Counted from the stretch's first letter, positions 8,277-17,176 are shown. The stretch: DNA of 64,000 nucleotides from Candidatus Latescibacterota bacterium (GCA_022825185.1 JAJDYK010000164.1:12125-76124); one strand, 5' to 3'. Notes: generated by a model from the letters alone, not told the origin. Program-made: numbers and translations.

Positions 8277-9538
8277 CAGTTACTCCCGAGTAAACGAACC
8301 TCGACACCCTCGTCATCGTCGAGGCCTAGGGCAGAAATGGCTTGATCTACCTCCTCAGCGTCGACACCGACCAGGGTTACGACCTCGTGAAGTTTCATCC
8401 GAGAGATTTTTTCGCGGCGCAATGCCTCTAGAGCTAGACTTAGGAAACGGTCACGGAACTCGTTACGCTGTTGGTGGTTTGGCTCAGGGATCCCTAGGAG
8501 TTGCTCCAACTCGCGGCCTCTTGCCCAATCCTGTTTTAGCAAGATATCGAGTTCCTGGGCTGTGATAAGTCGTGTGCTCTTCAATCGGTAGCAGGCCGCA
8601 GTCCTGCTGACGCCAAAGTGGTGTGCCATCTGGACCACGTCGTAGATCTGTATTTCTTGGCTCCCAGGGGCAGAGCGTGTCCGAGCTCGGATGGGTGCCT
8701 CTTCGTCGAACACCTCGATCTCCCTCCTGCTCGGCCACCCCTTGCCAGAGGCATGGATGAACTGGAACACCGCATCGGCTGGCATCAGGAAACTCGCGGC
8801 GAAGGAGTTAGCACGGACCTCGCACAATTCGTCTCGGTCCTGCCCACGGCTGACGAGGCCCCGTTGGTCGCGGTCCACAAGCACATGACAGTATTCATGT
8901 GCATACGAGAAGCGACGGCGTAAGATGTGATGCTCCCGGTTCGTCACAACTAGGAAGCCGATCTCGGGCTCGATGAGCGTCAAGCCCGAGATGTCCTCAG
9001 GAAGGCTGACTTGGGCCGTGCGAACCCCCTGAGCCTTGAGTATTTCGGCGATGTCCGGCAGTGAAGTAAGGCCTAGACTGAGGCGCTTGCGCTCTTCAAG
9101 GGCAACGCGTTCACCCTGTTGTATAGCTTCCCAAGTAGTGAGAGGCTGCGGCAGCGGGTAGGAGGCAACCGTGGCAAGGTCGCGGTCGATGTCGAGTAGT
9201 CGCTCAAGCTTGGTCAACTCCCGACCTAGGTCCGTACTCCGGCGTAGGGCCTCAAACACCTCCTCTTGGCTCAGAAGTTCCGGATGAAGACGAAAGAGCA
9301 CGACGAGAACATCCTCCTTGGCGGGGTTCTCGTCCGCCACGAAGCTCTGCAGATCCCTACCGAACAGGTAAGCAAGTCGAGACAGCTCGATACCTGTAAC
9401 CGTACGGTTGCCGAGTTCCATCTGCGTCACAGTGGAGCGCGAAACTCCGAGGTGATGTGCAACGTCGTCTCGGGTCATGGTGCTGGCCTCTCGGGCGTGC
9501 CTAAGCCTCTGCCCCAATTCCTTTTCGTCGATTGCCAT
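8276..9538 (-). CDS. XRE regulator fused to ImmA/IrrE zinc peptidase (first gene of the operon)
   Basis: The N-terminal residues 8-62 form a helix-turn-helix of the XRE class (HLGVSRSTVTQMELGNRTV). The middle holds an ImmA/IrrE (DUF955) metallopeptidase: the zinc motif HEYCH is at 214-218 and the third ligand Glu240 lies in CEVRANSFAASFLMP. In known phage and mobile-element systems such proteins sense damage or cleave a repressor; here repressor and peptidase are one chain. The C-terminal 140 residues have helical character and include a second DNA-binding-like segment (HFGVSRTAACYRL). A strong ribosome site (TAAGGAGG) sits eight bases before the ATG, and a promoter lies about 95 bp upstream. 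It is the likely sensor and autoregulator of the E2-E1-JAB operon; that role is inferred from position. Confidence 0.88.
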   Translation of the reverse strand: MAIDEKELGQRLRHAREASTMTRDDVAHHLGVSRSTVTQMELGNRTVTGIELSRLAYLFGRDLQSFVADENPAKEDVLVVLFRLHPELLSQEEVFEALRRSTDLGRELTKLERLLDIDRDLATVASYPLPQPLTTWEAIQQGERVALEERKRLSLGLTSLPDIAEILKAQGVRTAQVSLPEDISGLTLIEPEIGFLVVTNREHHILRRRFSYAHEYCHVLVDRDQRGLVSRGQDRDELCEVRANSFAASFLMPADAVFQFIHASGKGWPSRREIEVFDEEAPIRARTRSAPGSQEIQIYDVVQMAHHFGVSRTAACYRLKSTRLITAQELDILLKQDWARGRELEQLLGIPEPNHQQRNEFRDRFLSLALEALRREKISRMKLHEVVTLVGVDAEEVDQAISALGLDDDEGVEVRLLGSN

Positions 9539-9633
9539 ATCGTCGCCTCCTTAACTTATGCTTGCGACGGTGCGTCGCGTGCCTTTGCACTCTAATCAAC
9601 CGATCCTAGCCGCAAGACATAATCTTGATGAAG

Positions 9634-9662
9634 AAATTAGGAATTCAAAATCGATTTGTCAA
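9634..9662 (-). promoter_or_regulatory. Predicted sigma-70 promoter of the E2-E1-JAB operon
   Basis: On the minus strand a perfect -35 box TTGACA (9657-9662) is followed by a 17-base spacer and a -10-like TAATTT (9634-9639). This predicts a transcript start near 9627 and a leader of about 90 nt before the XRE-ImmA start codon. The -10 box matches consensus at only three of six positions, which would suit a regulated promoter. Confidence 0.55.
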
Positions 9663-10072
9663 ATTATGGCTATAGTCGTTAGGATTTCTATATCTGCTCT
9701 GTGAAGCTTGAACTGATGCCTGACGCAGACGGCCCTTAGGGGTTTCTATGGCGAATGGGATTGAGAATCCGGTGCAAACAGTCCTCCAAACCTCGTCTCC
9801 AGATTAACGAACTCGTCGTTATAGAGCCGGATATGCTCGGTCTACGCCTGCTCTTTCTCAGTGGGTTCGCCGGGTTGGGGCCACACTCGCCTAGAGTATG
9901 AACGTGTCTTTGACGATGGCTTCCACGATAGGTATCGTGTGCCGGCAACTACGGTTAAGGGGCGCGACCATGATGTGAGAATTCGACCACGGCTTGACCA
10001 ATCTCCCTAAAAGACCCTTTGTAACACCTACACCCCACCCTCCTAACCGCCGGTCTAACTAGGAAAAGAATA
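9663..10072. other. Intergenic stretch without a recognised gene
   Basis: Between the promoter of the defence operon and the PhyH gene there are about 410 bp with no supported coding region. The short open frame at 9736-9948 has no ribosome site and no recognisable protein features. AT content is higher near the promoter. The last bases (CTAGGAAAAG) serve as ribosome site for the gene at 10073. I see no repeat, tRNA or terminator here. Confidence 0.5.
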
Positions 10073-11164
10073 ATGCAACCAACGCCAACCACCCCCAGCG
10101 TAAAGCAAGTCCCGCTCCTGACGGCGAGCCAGATAGCCCAGTTCAAGCGCGACGGCTTCCTCGTGCTCCCCGCCGTGCTCGACCCCGAACGCTGCCGCCG
10201 TGCTAGAGACGCAATGTGGGCCGCAATTGCAACCCACCTGCCCCGCATGAAGCGAGACGACCCCTCCACTTGGGAACCGCTCACCGAAGAAGAAAGCGCC
10301 GCGCTCAACGCGCAGCGGCCCGAGGTCGGCGGCGACCCCTATTTCGCTGGCAACGGCCACCGCTTCTACGTCCGCAACGGCGCTGAACAATTCATGCTCG
10401 ACTTGGCCCCCCGAGCCTTGTGGCAAGTCGCTGAGCAATTGCTTGGTAAGGGCACGGTAGTGTGGCCTGCTGGAGAGGATGACGCTGGCATTACGACGGG
10501 TCCGTGCTTCATGTGCGACGACGCCGTGGGAGGGCTGGCCACCCACTTGGGCAAAGAGATCGAGAAGTGGCCAGAGAATGGCTCCTTCACCACCGAGGAA
10601 GCACTGCGCCTCCCCAAGACCGGCCCGGTATGGCTCAACGGACAAGGAACGCGCGGCTTGTATTGCACCCTGCCCAACAGCCCGTCTCCCGGTCCCGAGT
10701 ACCGCGGTGCCCACTCCGACGGTGCCTGCTACGGCCGCTGGCGATTGCAAATAGCGGCTTACATCGACGACCTACCACCCAACTCCGGCGGCTTCACCGT
10801 GTGGCCGGGCAGCCACAGCCGAATCTGGCGCGATCAGTGGGATGCCTTCCTCGAAGGCGAAAAGCACACGGACAAACACTTGGCCGAACGCAAGGCCGGC
10901 GGCTACAACGACCCCGTCATCCAGCGCATCAAAGCCGATACCCAGCCCTTTGATTGCCACGGCCCCGCTGGCACCGTGGTCTTGTGGCACACCAAAATTT
11001 TGCACATGGCCGGGCAGAATCAATCCACCGACGTCATCCGCCAAGCGACCATCTACGGTTTCCTCAAAACGCCAGCATCCCTCCCCGACCCACTCGTAGT
11101 CGATAACACCAACGGCGACATCTGGCGAGATTGGTCCGACGAAGTCCGCGCCATCAATGGGTAG
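10073..11164 (+). CDS. Phytanoyl-CoA dioxygenase (PhyH) family protein
   Basis: This is a predicted Fe(II)/2-oxoglutarate-dependent oxygenase of 363 residues. The jelly-roll starts with the family-typical FKRDGFLVLPAVLD near residue 25. The iron site is seen as His214-x-Asp216 (GAHSDGACYG) plus a distal histidine (His311 in WHTKILHMAG), with Arg323 placed to bind 2-oxoglutarate. NSGGFTVWPGSHSRIW is another family hallmark. Large insertions (about residues 60-100 and 140-200) set it apart from the other two PhyH proteins in the window. The gene stands alone, convergent with a Gfo/Idh/MocA gene nine bases away. PhyH homologues are much expanded in sponge-associated and related bacteria, but the substrate is unknown. 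Confidence 0.85.
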   Translation: MQPTPTTPSVKQVPLLTASQIAQFKRDGFLVLPAVLDPERCRRARDAMWAAIATHLPRMKRDDPSTWEPLTEEESAALNAQRPEVGGDPYFAGNGHRFYVRNGAEQFMLDLAPRALWQVAEQLLGKGTVVWPAGEDDAGITTGPCFMCDDAVGGLATHLGKEIEKWPENGSFTTEEALRLPKTGPVWLNGQGTRGLYCTLPNSPSPGPEYRGAHSDGACYGRWRLQIAAYIDDLPPNSGGFTVWPGSHSRIWRDQWDAFLEGEKHTDKHLAERKAGGYNDPVIQRIKADTQPFDCHGPAGTVVLWHTKILHMAGQNQSTDVIRQATIYGFLKTPASLPDPLVVDNTNGDIWRDWSDEVRAING

Positions 11165-11173
11165 CGACCACCC

Positions 11174-12169
11174 TCAAGAGCCCAGCGGTTCGACGGCGAC
11201 CGCAACACCGGAACTCGATGAGGTGCGGGCGGCATCGGAAACCGCCTGCACCCAGTAGCCACTCTCCGCGTCACAGACCGGTTTTTCACCGCGCTCCGCA
11301 GCGGCAGCGAAATCCTCGATCATCGGCAGATCGAACAGCTTCTCCTGTAGCGGCTCCACCGCAATCCTCTCCGTTCCATCGGGTAGCTCCAGAATCAGGT
11401 GATCCGCCGTCAACTCCAGCGGGTCGATCAGTATCCTGCCGCCATCGCCGTCGATCTGGGCAAAATCGTGACGCGGTGGCGAGGTCAGGATTGTCGAGTG
11501 CATGCCGATCCCTCCACCCTCGAAGCGCACGATCAGGGCGTCGGTGTCATCGACAGGCCAGTCGTGGCCGACCGCGTCAACCACAGCGCTCACCGACTGC
11601 GGCCGACCGCCGAAGTTCAACAGCACTTCGATGCGATGAGACGCCATTTCCATCAGGGCACCGCCAATGCCCGGTTCGATCCGCCAATCCCCCGCTTGCG
11701 GATCCCAGCGCCCGCTGTAATGGGTGCGCACGAAAACGACCCGGCCGATGCGGCCCGCAGCGATCAACCGCTTGGCCGCGACCACTTGTGGACAGGTGCG
11801 CCGACGGTAGGCGACCGCCAAGGTCACGCCGTGAGCCCGGCACGCAGCGATCATTTCGCGACACTCGGCGGCGTTTCTCGCCATCGGCTTCTCGCACAGT
11901 ACGTGCTTTCCGTGCTCAGCCGCCAAGCAGGTGTAGTCGCAATGGGTATCGGTCGGCGTCGATACGATGACCGCCTCCACCCGGTCGTCGCGCACCAGTT
12001 CCGCTGCCGAGTTGTACGCGCGCGGGCCATTGAATCGCGCCGCGAATGCCCTGGCTGCTTCAAGGTCGCGACGGCAGACGGCGACGAGATCGGTCCGTTC
12101 CGAAGTTAGCAGGCTCGGCCCGAACGAATTCTCGGCTATGGAGCCGCAGCCAATGATGCCAAATTTCAT
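11174..12169 (-). CDS. Gfo/Idh/MocA family NAD(P)-dependent oxidoreductase
   Basis: This 331-residue enzyme begins with a Rossmann fold (MKFGIIGCGSIAENS). It carries the family catalytic motif EKP in VLCEKPMARNAAE near residue 95, with a second conserved stretch GIGGALMEMASHRIE where the active-site histidine is expected. Members oxidise or reduce sugars and cyclitols with NAD(P). The start is supported by AAGGAT ahead of the ATG. A serine hydrolase follows on the same strand after about 50 bp. The sugar substrate cannot be assigned. It is one of three paralogues in the window (others at 18940 and 58672), each in a different gene context. Confidence 0.88.
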   Translation of the reverse strand: MKFGIIGCGSIAENSFGPSLLTSERTDLVAVCRRDLEAARAFAARFNGPRAYNSAAELVRDDRVEAVIVSTPTDTHCDYTCLAAEHGKHVLCEKPMARNAAECREMIAACRAHGVTLAVAYRRRTCPQVVAAKRLIAAGRIGRVVFVRTHYSGRWDPQAGDWRIEPGIGGALMEMASHRIEVLLNFGGRPQSVSAVVDAVGHDWPVDDTDALIVRFEGGGIGMHSTILTSPPRHDFAQIDGDGGRILIDPLELTADHLILELPDGTERIAVEPLQEKLFDLPMIEDFAAAAERGEKPVCDAESGYWVQAVSDAARTSSSSGVAVAVEPLGS

Positions 12170-12220
12170 GGTGAAATCCTTGTCCCGGCGAGGCGGAATC
12201 CCGTCTCCCCGTCTCGTGGT

Positions 12221-13720
12221 TCAGCGTTCAACTCCCTCGCCCATCTGCGCCGTGGCGATCAGCTCTTCCCCCTTCGTCTCCCCAAAGCCGACATTGTACT
12301 CCATGTTGAAGAGCAGCCGGTCTGCGGCAAAGCGGAAAGTCAGCAGAGGGCGGAAGGGCGTCTCGTAGAAGCAGAGCCTCGCGTTGTAGGTGCCGTCCGC
12401 GCTCCATGCGCCGCTGGCGGCGACCGGTTGAGAATGGTCACTGGCGAATGAGGTGCTGCCCTCCACCCAGGCCCCGTGGCCGATGCGGATCGGATGCTCG
12501 ACGCCAGACGCGTCCTCGACGGTCATCAGCGTTTCCTCCTCGCCGAAAGCAAAGGTGACCGCCCGCAGGTTGCGCTCGTTGGACGCAAACACAAACCTAC
12601 GCCCCGAATGTTTGCCAGCCAGCGCGGAGGTGGGCAACCCTTCTTGCGGCGCGAGGGACAGGCCCCTTAACCGCTCGGCCAGCGGGCCATTATCGACCGG
12701 TGGCAGGGCTTCATGCTCCATCGCCGGCAGCAGGTGATCCCAGACCAGATCGAGCACCTGCTGCATGTCGCTCACGCCAGCGGTGATGGCCACCACCGCG
12801 TCCTGGTCGGGCATGACGATGCAGTACTGGCCGAAGGCACCGTCGCCCCGGTAGGCATTGTACCGACAGCGCCAGAACTGGTAGCCGTACCCCTGGTCCC
12901 AGTCGCTGTTGGGGTCGCTGCCGTTCGCGGTCTGCAGGGCGGTGGCCTCCGCTACCCACCACTCCGGGAGCAGCCGCTGGCCATCCCACATCCCCCGCTG
13001 TAGCAGCAACTGGCCGAAGCGGGCGATATCCTCAGTGCGAATTCTCAGTCCCCAGCCGCCGACGTTGTAGCCCTCGTCATCGCTCTGCCAAGTGGCACCC
13101 TCGATCCCCAGGGGCGCGAAGAGCCGCGGTGTCAGGTAGTCGATCAGGGTCCCGCCCGTCAGCCGCTGAACCATCAAGCCGGCCATGTAGGTGGCTCCCG
13201 TGTTGTACACGAAGTGGGTCCCGGGCTTGAGGCCCACCGGCACGGCGAGAAAGGACTCAGCCCAGGTATCCCGCTCAGTTGACCAGAAGGCGTCGGCCTG
13301 CTCCTTCAGATGACCAGTGTTCATGCGCAGCAAATCCCGCACGCGCATGGCCGCAAGGTTTTCGTCCGGCTCGGCAGGGGCTTCCTCGGGAAAGTGGTCG
13401 AGGACCAGGTCGTCGAGGCTCATCAACCCTTCCTCGACCGCCAGACCCACCGCTGTGGAGGTGAAACTCTTGCTCAGCGAGTAGAGGCGATGGGGGCTGG
13501 CGGGGTTGTAGGGGTACCACCAGCCCTCGGCCACCACTTTCCCTCCGCGCAGCAGCATGAAGCTGTGCAGAGCATCAATCGAATCCTCGGCCGCATCGAC
13601 GAAGCCGAGAATGGCCCGACTGGAGATGCCCTGAGCCTCGGGGGTGCTGCGCTCAAGGGCGGTGGCTGGCTGGTTGGCGTAAAGCATCAGCATAAACAGC
13701 AGGAGAACGGCGCGAAACAT
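12221..13720 (-). CDS. Secreted serine hydrolase, class C beta-lactamase/PBP-like
   Basis: The start chosen is the ATG at 13720, which opens directly into a signal peptide (FRAVLLLFMLMLYANQPATA); an upstream in-frame ATG adds 26 unconvincing residues. The mature protein has the serine hydrolase fold of class C beta-lactamases, esterase EstB and D-aminopeptidases. The SxxK motif is SLSK (residues 81-84 from this start) and the tyrosine motif lies in FVYNTGATYMAG. The C-terminal 120 residues form an extra beta-rich domain. It should act in the periplasm or outside the cell on a peptide, ester or peptidoglycan-derived substrate; real beta-lactamase activity is not implied. It shares a strand with the flanking Gfo/Idh/MocA and PhyH genes. 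Confidence 0.85.
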   Translation of the reverse strand: MFRAVLLLFMLMLYANQPATALERSTPEAQGISSRAILGFVDAAEDSIDALHSFMLLRGGKVVAEGWWYPYNPASPHRLYSLSKSFTSTAVGLAVEEGLMSLDDLVLDHFPEEAPAEPDENLAAMRVRDLLRMNTGHLKEQADAFWSTERDTWAESFLAVPVGLKPGTHFVYNTGATYMAGLMVQRLTGGTLIDYLTPRLFAPLGIEGATWQSDDEGYNVGGWGLRIRTEDIARFGQLLLQRGMWDGQRLLPEWWVAEATALQTANGSDPNSDWDQGYGYQFWRCRYNAYRGDGAFGQYCIVMPDQDAVVAITAGVSDMQQVLDLVWDHLLPAMEHEALPPVDNGPLAERLRGLSLAPQEGLPTSALAGKHSGRRFVFASNERNLRAVTFAFGEEETLMTVEDASGVEHPIRIGHGAWVEGSTSFASDHSQPVAASGAWSADGTYNARLCFYETPFRPLLTFRFAADRLLFNMEYNVGFGETKGEELIATAQMGEGVER

Positions 13721-13827
13721 AAGCGAAGTCCTAAGAAAGAGTTGGTGGTCTATAGAAAATGGATAGGAATTAAAAACAGGCATTTGAACCTTGGTCAACC
13801 CCTATGGGAGAGCGGGCGGATCTAACC

Positions 13828-14655
13828 TCAGCCGTAGGCCCCTTTCTCGTGGCGGCCTAGCAAGCGCTGCAGACGCGGCGAGGCACCCTCCATCACGTGC
13901 GGCGGCATGCGATAGTCGATAAAGGGATAGAAGCGCTGGGAGATAAAGCGCTTGCTGTACGTGACACCGGCCATAAAGCGCGTGCGGTCCGAGGCATTGG
14001 GAGCCCCCCGGTGCCAGATCTGGTTGTTGAACATATAAGCGTCGCCAGCCCGGGCAAACAAAGAGACTGGTCCAGTCCCGCAAAAGGTGGGCTTGTCTTG
14101 CTCGGCGGGCCCGCGACCGGCGCGGTGACTGCCGGGCACGACTTGCGTGGGGCCGTATTCAATGCTTTCGACATCGCTGACCGGGGTGAAAATTTGCAGC
14201 ACAAAGCAGGGCATGGTAATGCGCGGGTCGTGCTGTTCCACCGCATCGGGCAGGGGAAAGTGTATCAAGTCGTCGAGGTGCCAGCCGCCGGGACCGTCGG
14301 GCACTTTGCTGGAGTCGGGTTCGGTGTACAGGGCGTTTTGCGACATGAGGTGGCAGTTGTCGCCCAGAATGGCTTCGGCCAAGCTGGCAAACGGCTCGCG
14401 AACTACCAAGTCGCGGAATGCCTCACTATATTCGAACATGCGCATGAGGCTGATGCCGCGGATGTGGTCGCCTGCTTCGTCGTTCAGGATGCGAGGGTCT
14501 GCGACTTTGCGCGCCATGGCCTCGCGCAGGGCCTCGACCTCGCCGGCTGCGAGGACGGGCCCCAAGTGACAGTAGCCGTCGCGGTTGAATTGCTCAATGA
14601 TGCGCTGGGTTTCTTCCGGCGAGTATGGCTGGCCTGCTGCAATGGAACTAGACAT
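13828..14655 (-). CDS. Phytanoyl-CoA dioxygenase (PhyH) family protein
   Basis: This 275-residue Fe(II)/2-oxoglutarate oxygenase uses the ATG at 14655, because an upstream in-frame extension to 14829 has no family similarity and runs into the divergent gene's leader. The iron triad is visible as His126-x-Asp128 (GGWHLDDLIHF) and His215 (NNQIWHRGAPN), with Arg224 or Arg226 for the cosubstrate. QVVPGSHRAGR matches the family's PGSH signature. It lies upstream of the serine hydrolase gene on the same strand and is divergent from the secreted sorting-domain protein at 14780. The substrate is unknown. Confidence 0.85.
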   Translation of the reverse strand: MSSSIAAGQPYSPEETQRIIEQFNRDGYCHLGPVLAAGEVEALREAMARKVADPRILNDEAGDHIRGISLMRMFEYSEAFRDLVVREPFASLAEAILGDNCHLMSQNALYTEPDSSKVPDGPGGWHLDDLIHFPLPDAVEQHDPRITMPCFVLQIFTPVSDVESIEYGPTQVVPGSHRAGRGPAEQDKPTFCGTGPVSLFARAGDAYMFNNQIWHRGAPNASDRTRFMAGVTYSKRFISQRFYPFIDYRMPPHVMEGASPRLQRLLGRHEKGAYG

Positions 14656-14779
14656 GAGATTTAGCTGGTCAAGAAGGTGGACAGGTCGGCTGCAAAATAG
14701 GGCACGGCCTTGCCAACGCCAAATCAACCCAAGGCTAGGGCCGAGTTTTGCGTCAAATGCCGCTGTAAAGGAGGCTCCT

Positions 14780-16291
14780 ATGAAAGGACGAGTCGCATGG
14801 CTATTAGCCGTCATCTGCCTAACGGGCAATGTCGCCGGGGTCTCGGGACAAGAAATCGACGTGCACCTATCTAAAATCGACTCGGGAGTGGCTTGGGTTA
14901 GTTCTTACTGGGGCTACAACGCCCCCAAACTGGTGTACGATGGCGAGAGCTATTACACGGTTGCCCTGTGGGGACCGGAGCAAGCCACCGCACAGGGGGC
15001 GCTCTACCAATTGCGCGACGGGCAGTGGCACCGAGGCTACGAGTGGGACGGCTTGAACTACCAGCCGGGCATGGTATTACTCGACGAGCAACGGCGGCTG
15101 CTCCTGATCTATCCAAAGATCAACCAAAAGCCGGTCATTCTGCGGGCCACAGCACCGGGGCAGATCGACCAGTTTGAGCAACTCGAAGTGCCGGACGCCA
15201 TTGGCAAGGCCGGGTACATGGGCGCTGGCATTTACGACGAGCGCCTAGTCATCGGTTATATCGGCGATCCGGCGACCTATACCTTCAAGACGGCCACGCT
15301 CGATTTGCGCACCGGCACTTGGGACGGCCCCTACGTCCTCGCGCCCGCGCAAAGGACACAGGTGCCGTGGACGACTTGGCTCTACCCGGTCATTCAGCCA
15401 GATGAGACGGGTTATCACTTGCTAGTAAGCAATCAGCCCGACCCCAGAGCGCTCTACAACCGCATCCTCTACATGCACTTGCCCTACGGCGACCCCGGTC
15501 CGGTCGCGCCCGAGGTCGTGGTCGAGATCGCGCCCGAAGGCGATTTTATCGCTTTCGGCGAAGCCATGTGGCGCGACCCAGATGGCTACATGTACATCAC
15601 CGGCCAGTACCAATCCCCCGGCCAAGCCAATCAACTGTTCGTCTTTGTCCGCGACCCGCATACGGGCGCGTGGACCCGCCAAGCGCTGAGCAATGCGCAG
15701 GTGGCTGCGGCCTATCAAAGACCCGGTGGAAACCGTGCCGTGTGGGTAGCCAGCACGTACGGGGCCGACTTGCGGCTCTATCGATCAGACGATCGCGGAG
15801 GTAGCTGGCAGGAGGAGCCGCTGGTCGATTTGGCCAACTACGGCCTAGTCTCCAGTTTCTTCCTCCACGGCATTTCCCCGGCCAGCGGCAGCCTGATGCC
15901 GAGCGTACCCACTGCGGTATTCAGCGCCGGGCCTCATCCCAACTACGAGTTGTGGTTCGTCCAGTTCGACATTGCCGAGTTGGCAATGGCTACCGCAATA
16001 GAGGAGGTAGAATCGCTGGACGCGACCGGTGTACCGATTCTGGTCGCCAATGCACCCAATCCCTTCAACAATTCAACCCAGATACGCTTTTGGCTGCCCG
16101 CGGCGGGGCCAGTCGATCTAGCGGTGTACAATCTCCAAGGCCAGCACATCGGACAGATAAGCAAGGGCCACCGGGAGGCCGGCTGGCATACCATTACTTG
16201 GACAGCCGGCGATCTAGCGACCGGGGTGTACCTGTATCGCTTGCAGGCCGGTGGAGCGGAGGTCGCGCGCAAGTTGGCAGTGATCCGTTAG
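14780..16291 (+). CDS. Secreted protein with C-terminal sorting (FlgD-like/T9SS-type) domain
   Basis: The ATG at 14780 follows a strong ribosome site (AAAGGAGG) and opens a signal peptide (GRVAWLLAVICLTGNVAG). The central 380 residues look like a beta-propeller of the sialidase/BNR sort: repeated blades with aromatic and Asp-rich turns, including LYRSDDRGGSW, a good match to the BNR Asp-box. The last 80 residues (from NAPNPFNNSTQIRFWLP to the end) are the Ig-like C-terminal domain used for outer-surface sorting in FCB-group bacteria, ending GVYLYRLQAG. The protein is therefore exported and probably surface-attached. The ligand or glycan target is not known. It has 503 residues. Confidence 0.8.
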   Translation: MKGRVAWLLAVICLTGNVAGVSGQEIDVHLSKIDSGVAWVSSYWGYNAPKLVYDGESYYTVALWGPEQATAQGALYQLRDGQWHRGYEWDGLNYQPGMVLLDEQRRLLLIYPKINQKPVILRATAPGQIDQFEQLEVPDAIGKAGYMGAGIYDERLVIGYIGDPATYTFKTATLDLRTGTWDGPYVLAPAQRTQVPWTTWLYPVIQPDETGYHLLVSNQPDPRALYNRILYMHLPYGDPGPVAPEVVVEIAPEGDFIAFGEAMWRDPDGYMYITGQYQSPGQANQLFVFVRDPHTGAWTRQALSNAQVAAAYQRPGGNRAVWVASTYGADLRLYRSDDRGGSWQEEPLVDLANYGLVSSFFLHGISPASGSLMPSVPTAVFSAGPHPNYELWFVQFDIAELAMATAIEEVESLDATGVPILVANAPNPFNNSTQIRFWLPAAGPVDLAVYNLQGQHIGQISKGHREAGWHTITWTAGDLATGVYLYRLQAGGAEVARKLAVIR

Positions 16292-16366
16292 CGCGACCGG
16301 ACCGCTCCTGCGGACTATTGCGACCAGATGTAGCCTCTGCAGATCCATCTCCACTGGACATTCTCC

Positions 16367-16412
16367 TTGCGTCTCAATTAGATGTTACTACAATAGTAAT
16401 AACAACAGGAGG
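16367..16412 (+). promoter_or_regulatory. Promoter, palindromic operator and ribosome site of the AbrB-Doc pair
   Basis: A -35-like TTGCGT (16367-16372), a 16-base spacer and a good -10 TACAAT (16389-16394) precede the AbrB gene. An inverted repeat TTACTA-CAA-TAGTAA (16385-16399) covers the -10 box, just where an autoregulating antitoxin would bind. AGGAGG (16407-16412) lies six bases before the ATG. Confidence 0.6.
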
Positions 16413-16418
16413 CATTTC

Positions 16419-16646
16419 ATGGTCGAACTCAAAGTCCGTAAACTCGGCAACTCGCTCGGCGTCGTCCTCCCCAAAGAGGTCGTCAACCGGCTGCGCACCA
16501 AAGACGGGGATCCTCTATTCCTGATTGAGGGGCCGGACGGCAGCTATCAGATGACGCCCTACGATCCCACCTTTGCCAAGAAGCTGGCAAAGGCCGAAGA
16601 CATCATCGACCGCTATCGCAACACGCTCCACGTTCTGGCTCAGTGA
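16419..16646 (+). CDS. AbrB/MazE-type antitoxin
   Basis: This 75-residue protein has the swapped-hairpin DNA-binding fold of the AbrB/MazE/SpoVT group (VRKLGNSLGVVLPKEVVNRL at residues 6-25), followed by a short acidic C-terminal tail that would wrap the toxin. The stop overlaps the start of the Doc-like toxin gene by four bases, so the two are co-translated. The palindrome over the promoter suggests autorepression. Doc is more often paired with Phd, but AbrB-like partners of Doc are known. This is the antitoxin by size, order and fold. Confidence 0.88.
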   Translation: MVELKVRKLGNSLGVVLPKEVVNRLRTKDGDPLFLIEGPDGSYQMTPYDPTFAKKLAKAEDIIDRYRNTLHVLAQ

Positions 16647-17044
16647 CGGAACCGGTTTGGATTGACGCACGCGACGCGCTGATGCTGCACGACCGGTTGC
16701 TCGCGCTGCACGGCGGCGCAGCCGGGGTGCGCGACGACGGCTTGTTGCAATCGGCTCTGGCCCGGCCTCAGCAACACTACGCCTATGCGGATACGCCCGA
16801 TCTCATCGAAATGGCGACCGCCTATACAGCGGGCATCGTGCGCAACCATCCTTTCGTCGATGGCAACAAGCGCACCGGCTTTGTAGTCGGAATCCTGTTT
16901 TTGGAGTTGAATGGCTATCGCTTCACCGCCACTCAAGAAAGCGCGGCTCAAGCCGTCATCGCGCTGGCGGCCGGGACACTTGATGAAGCGGGCTACACGT
17001 CTTTCCTGCGTGAGAACACCGAAGCGACGGGCGAAGGGCAATGA
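16643..17044 (+). CDS. doc: Doc-like (Fic-fold) toxin
   Basis: This 133-residue protein carries the Doc variant of the Fic motif, HPFVDGNKRTGF near residues 67-78, where His is catalytic and Asp/Asn/Lys/Arg bind the nucleotide. Doc of phage P1 phosphorylates elongation factor Tu and stops translation; the same is likely here but not shown. The start (GTG) lies within the end of the AbrB gene. A segment GGAAGVRDDGLLQSALARPQ near the N-terminus is typical of the family. The motif is complete, so the toxin should be active. Confidence 0.9.
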   Translation: MTEPVWIDARDALMLHDRLLALHGGAAGVRDDGLLQSALARPQQHYAYADTPDLIEMATAYTAGIVRNHPFVDGNKRTGFVVGILFLELNGYRFTATQESAAQAVIALAAGTLDEAGYTSFLRENTEATGEGQ

Positions 17045-17176
17045 GCAGCGCATCCACCGCTTAAATGCAGCCTATTGCGCCACCTCTCCGCCCACTATAT
17101 CTTGCCCTACCATGAATTTACGCCTCAGCATCGTCGCCCAGAGCTTTTTGCCCCTCTGTAAAGCGCATCTCCTCGC

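Noticed and set aside
9736..9948. 70-codon frame in the gap upstream of the PhyH gene
   Set aside because: No ribosome site, no protein-like pattern, and no neighbour in the same direction that would form an operon.
10055..10750. 231-codon minus-strand frame within the PhyH gene
   Set aside because: The plus-strand PhyH protein has intact iron ligands; the antisense product has no recognisable feature.
11131..11970. 279-codon plus-strand frame opposite the Gfo/Idh/MocA gene
   Set aside because: Arg/Pro/Ser-rich shadow of a well-supported enzyme on the minus strand.
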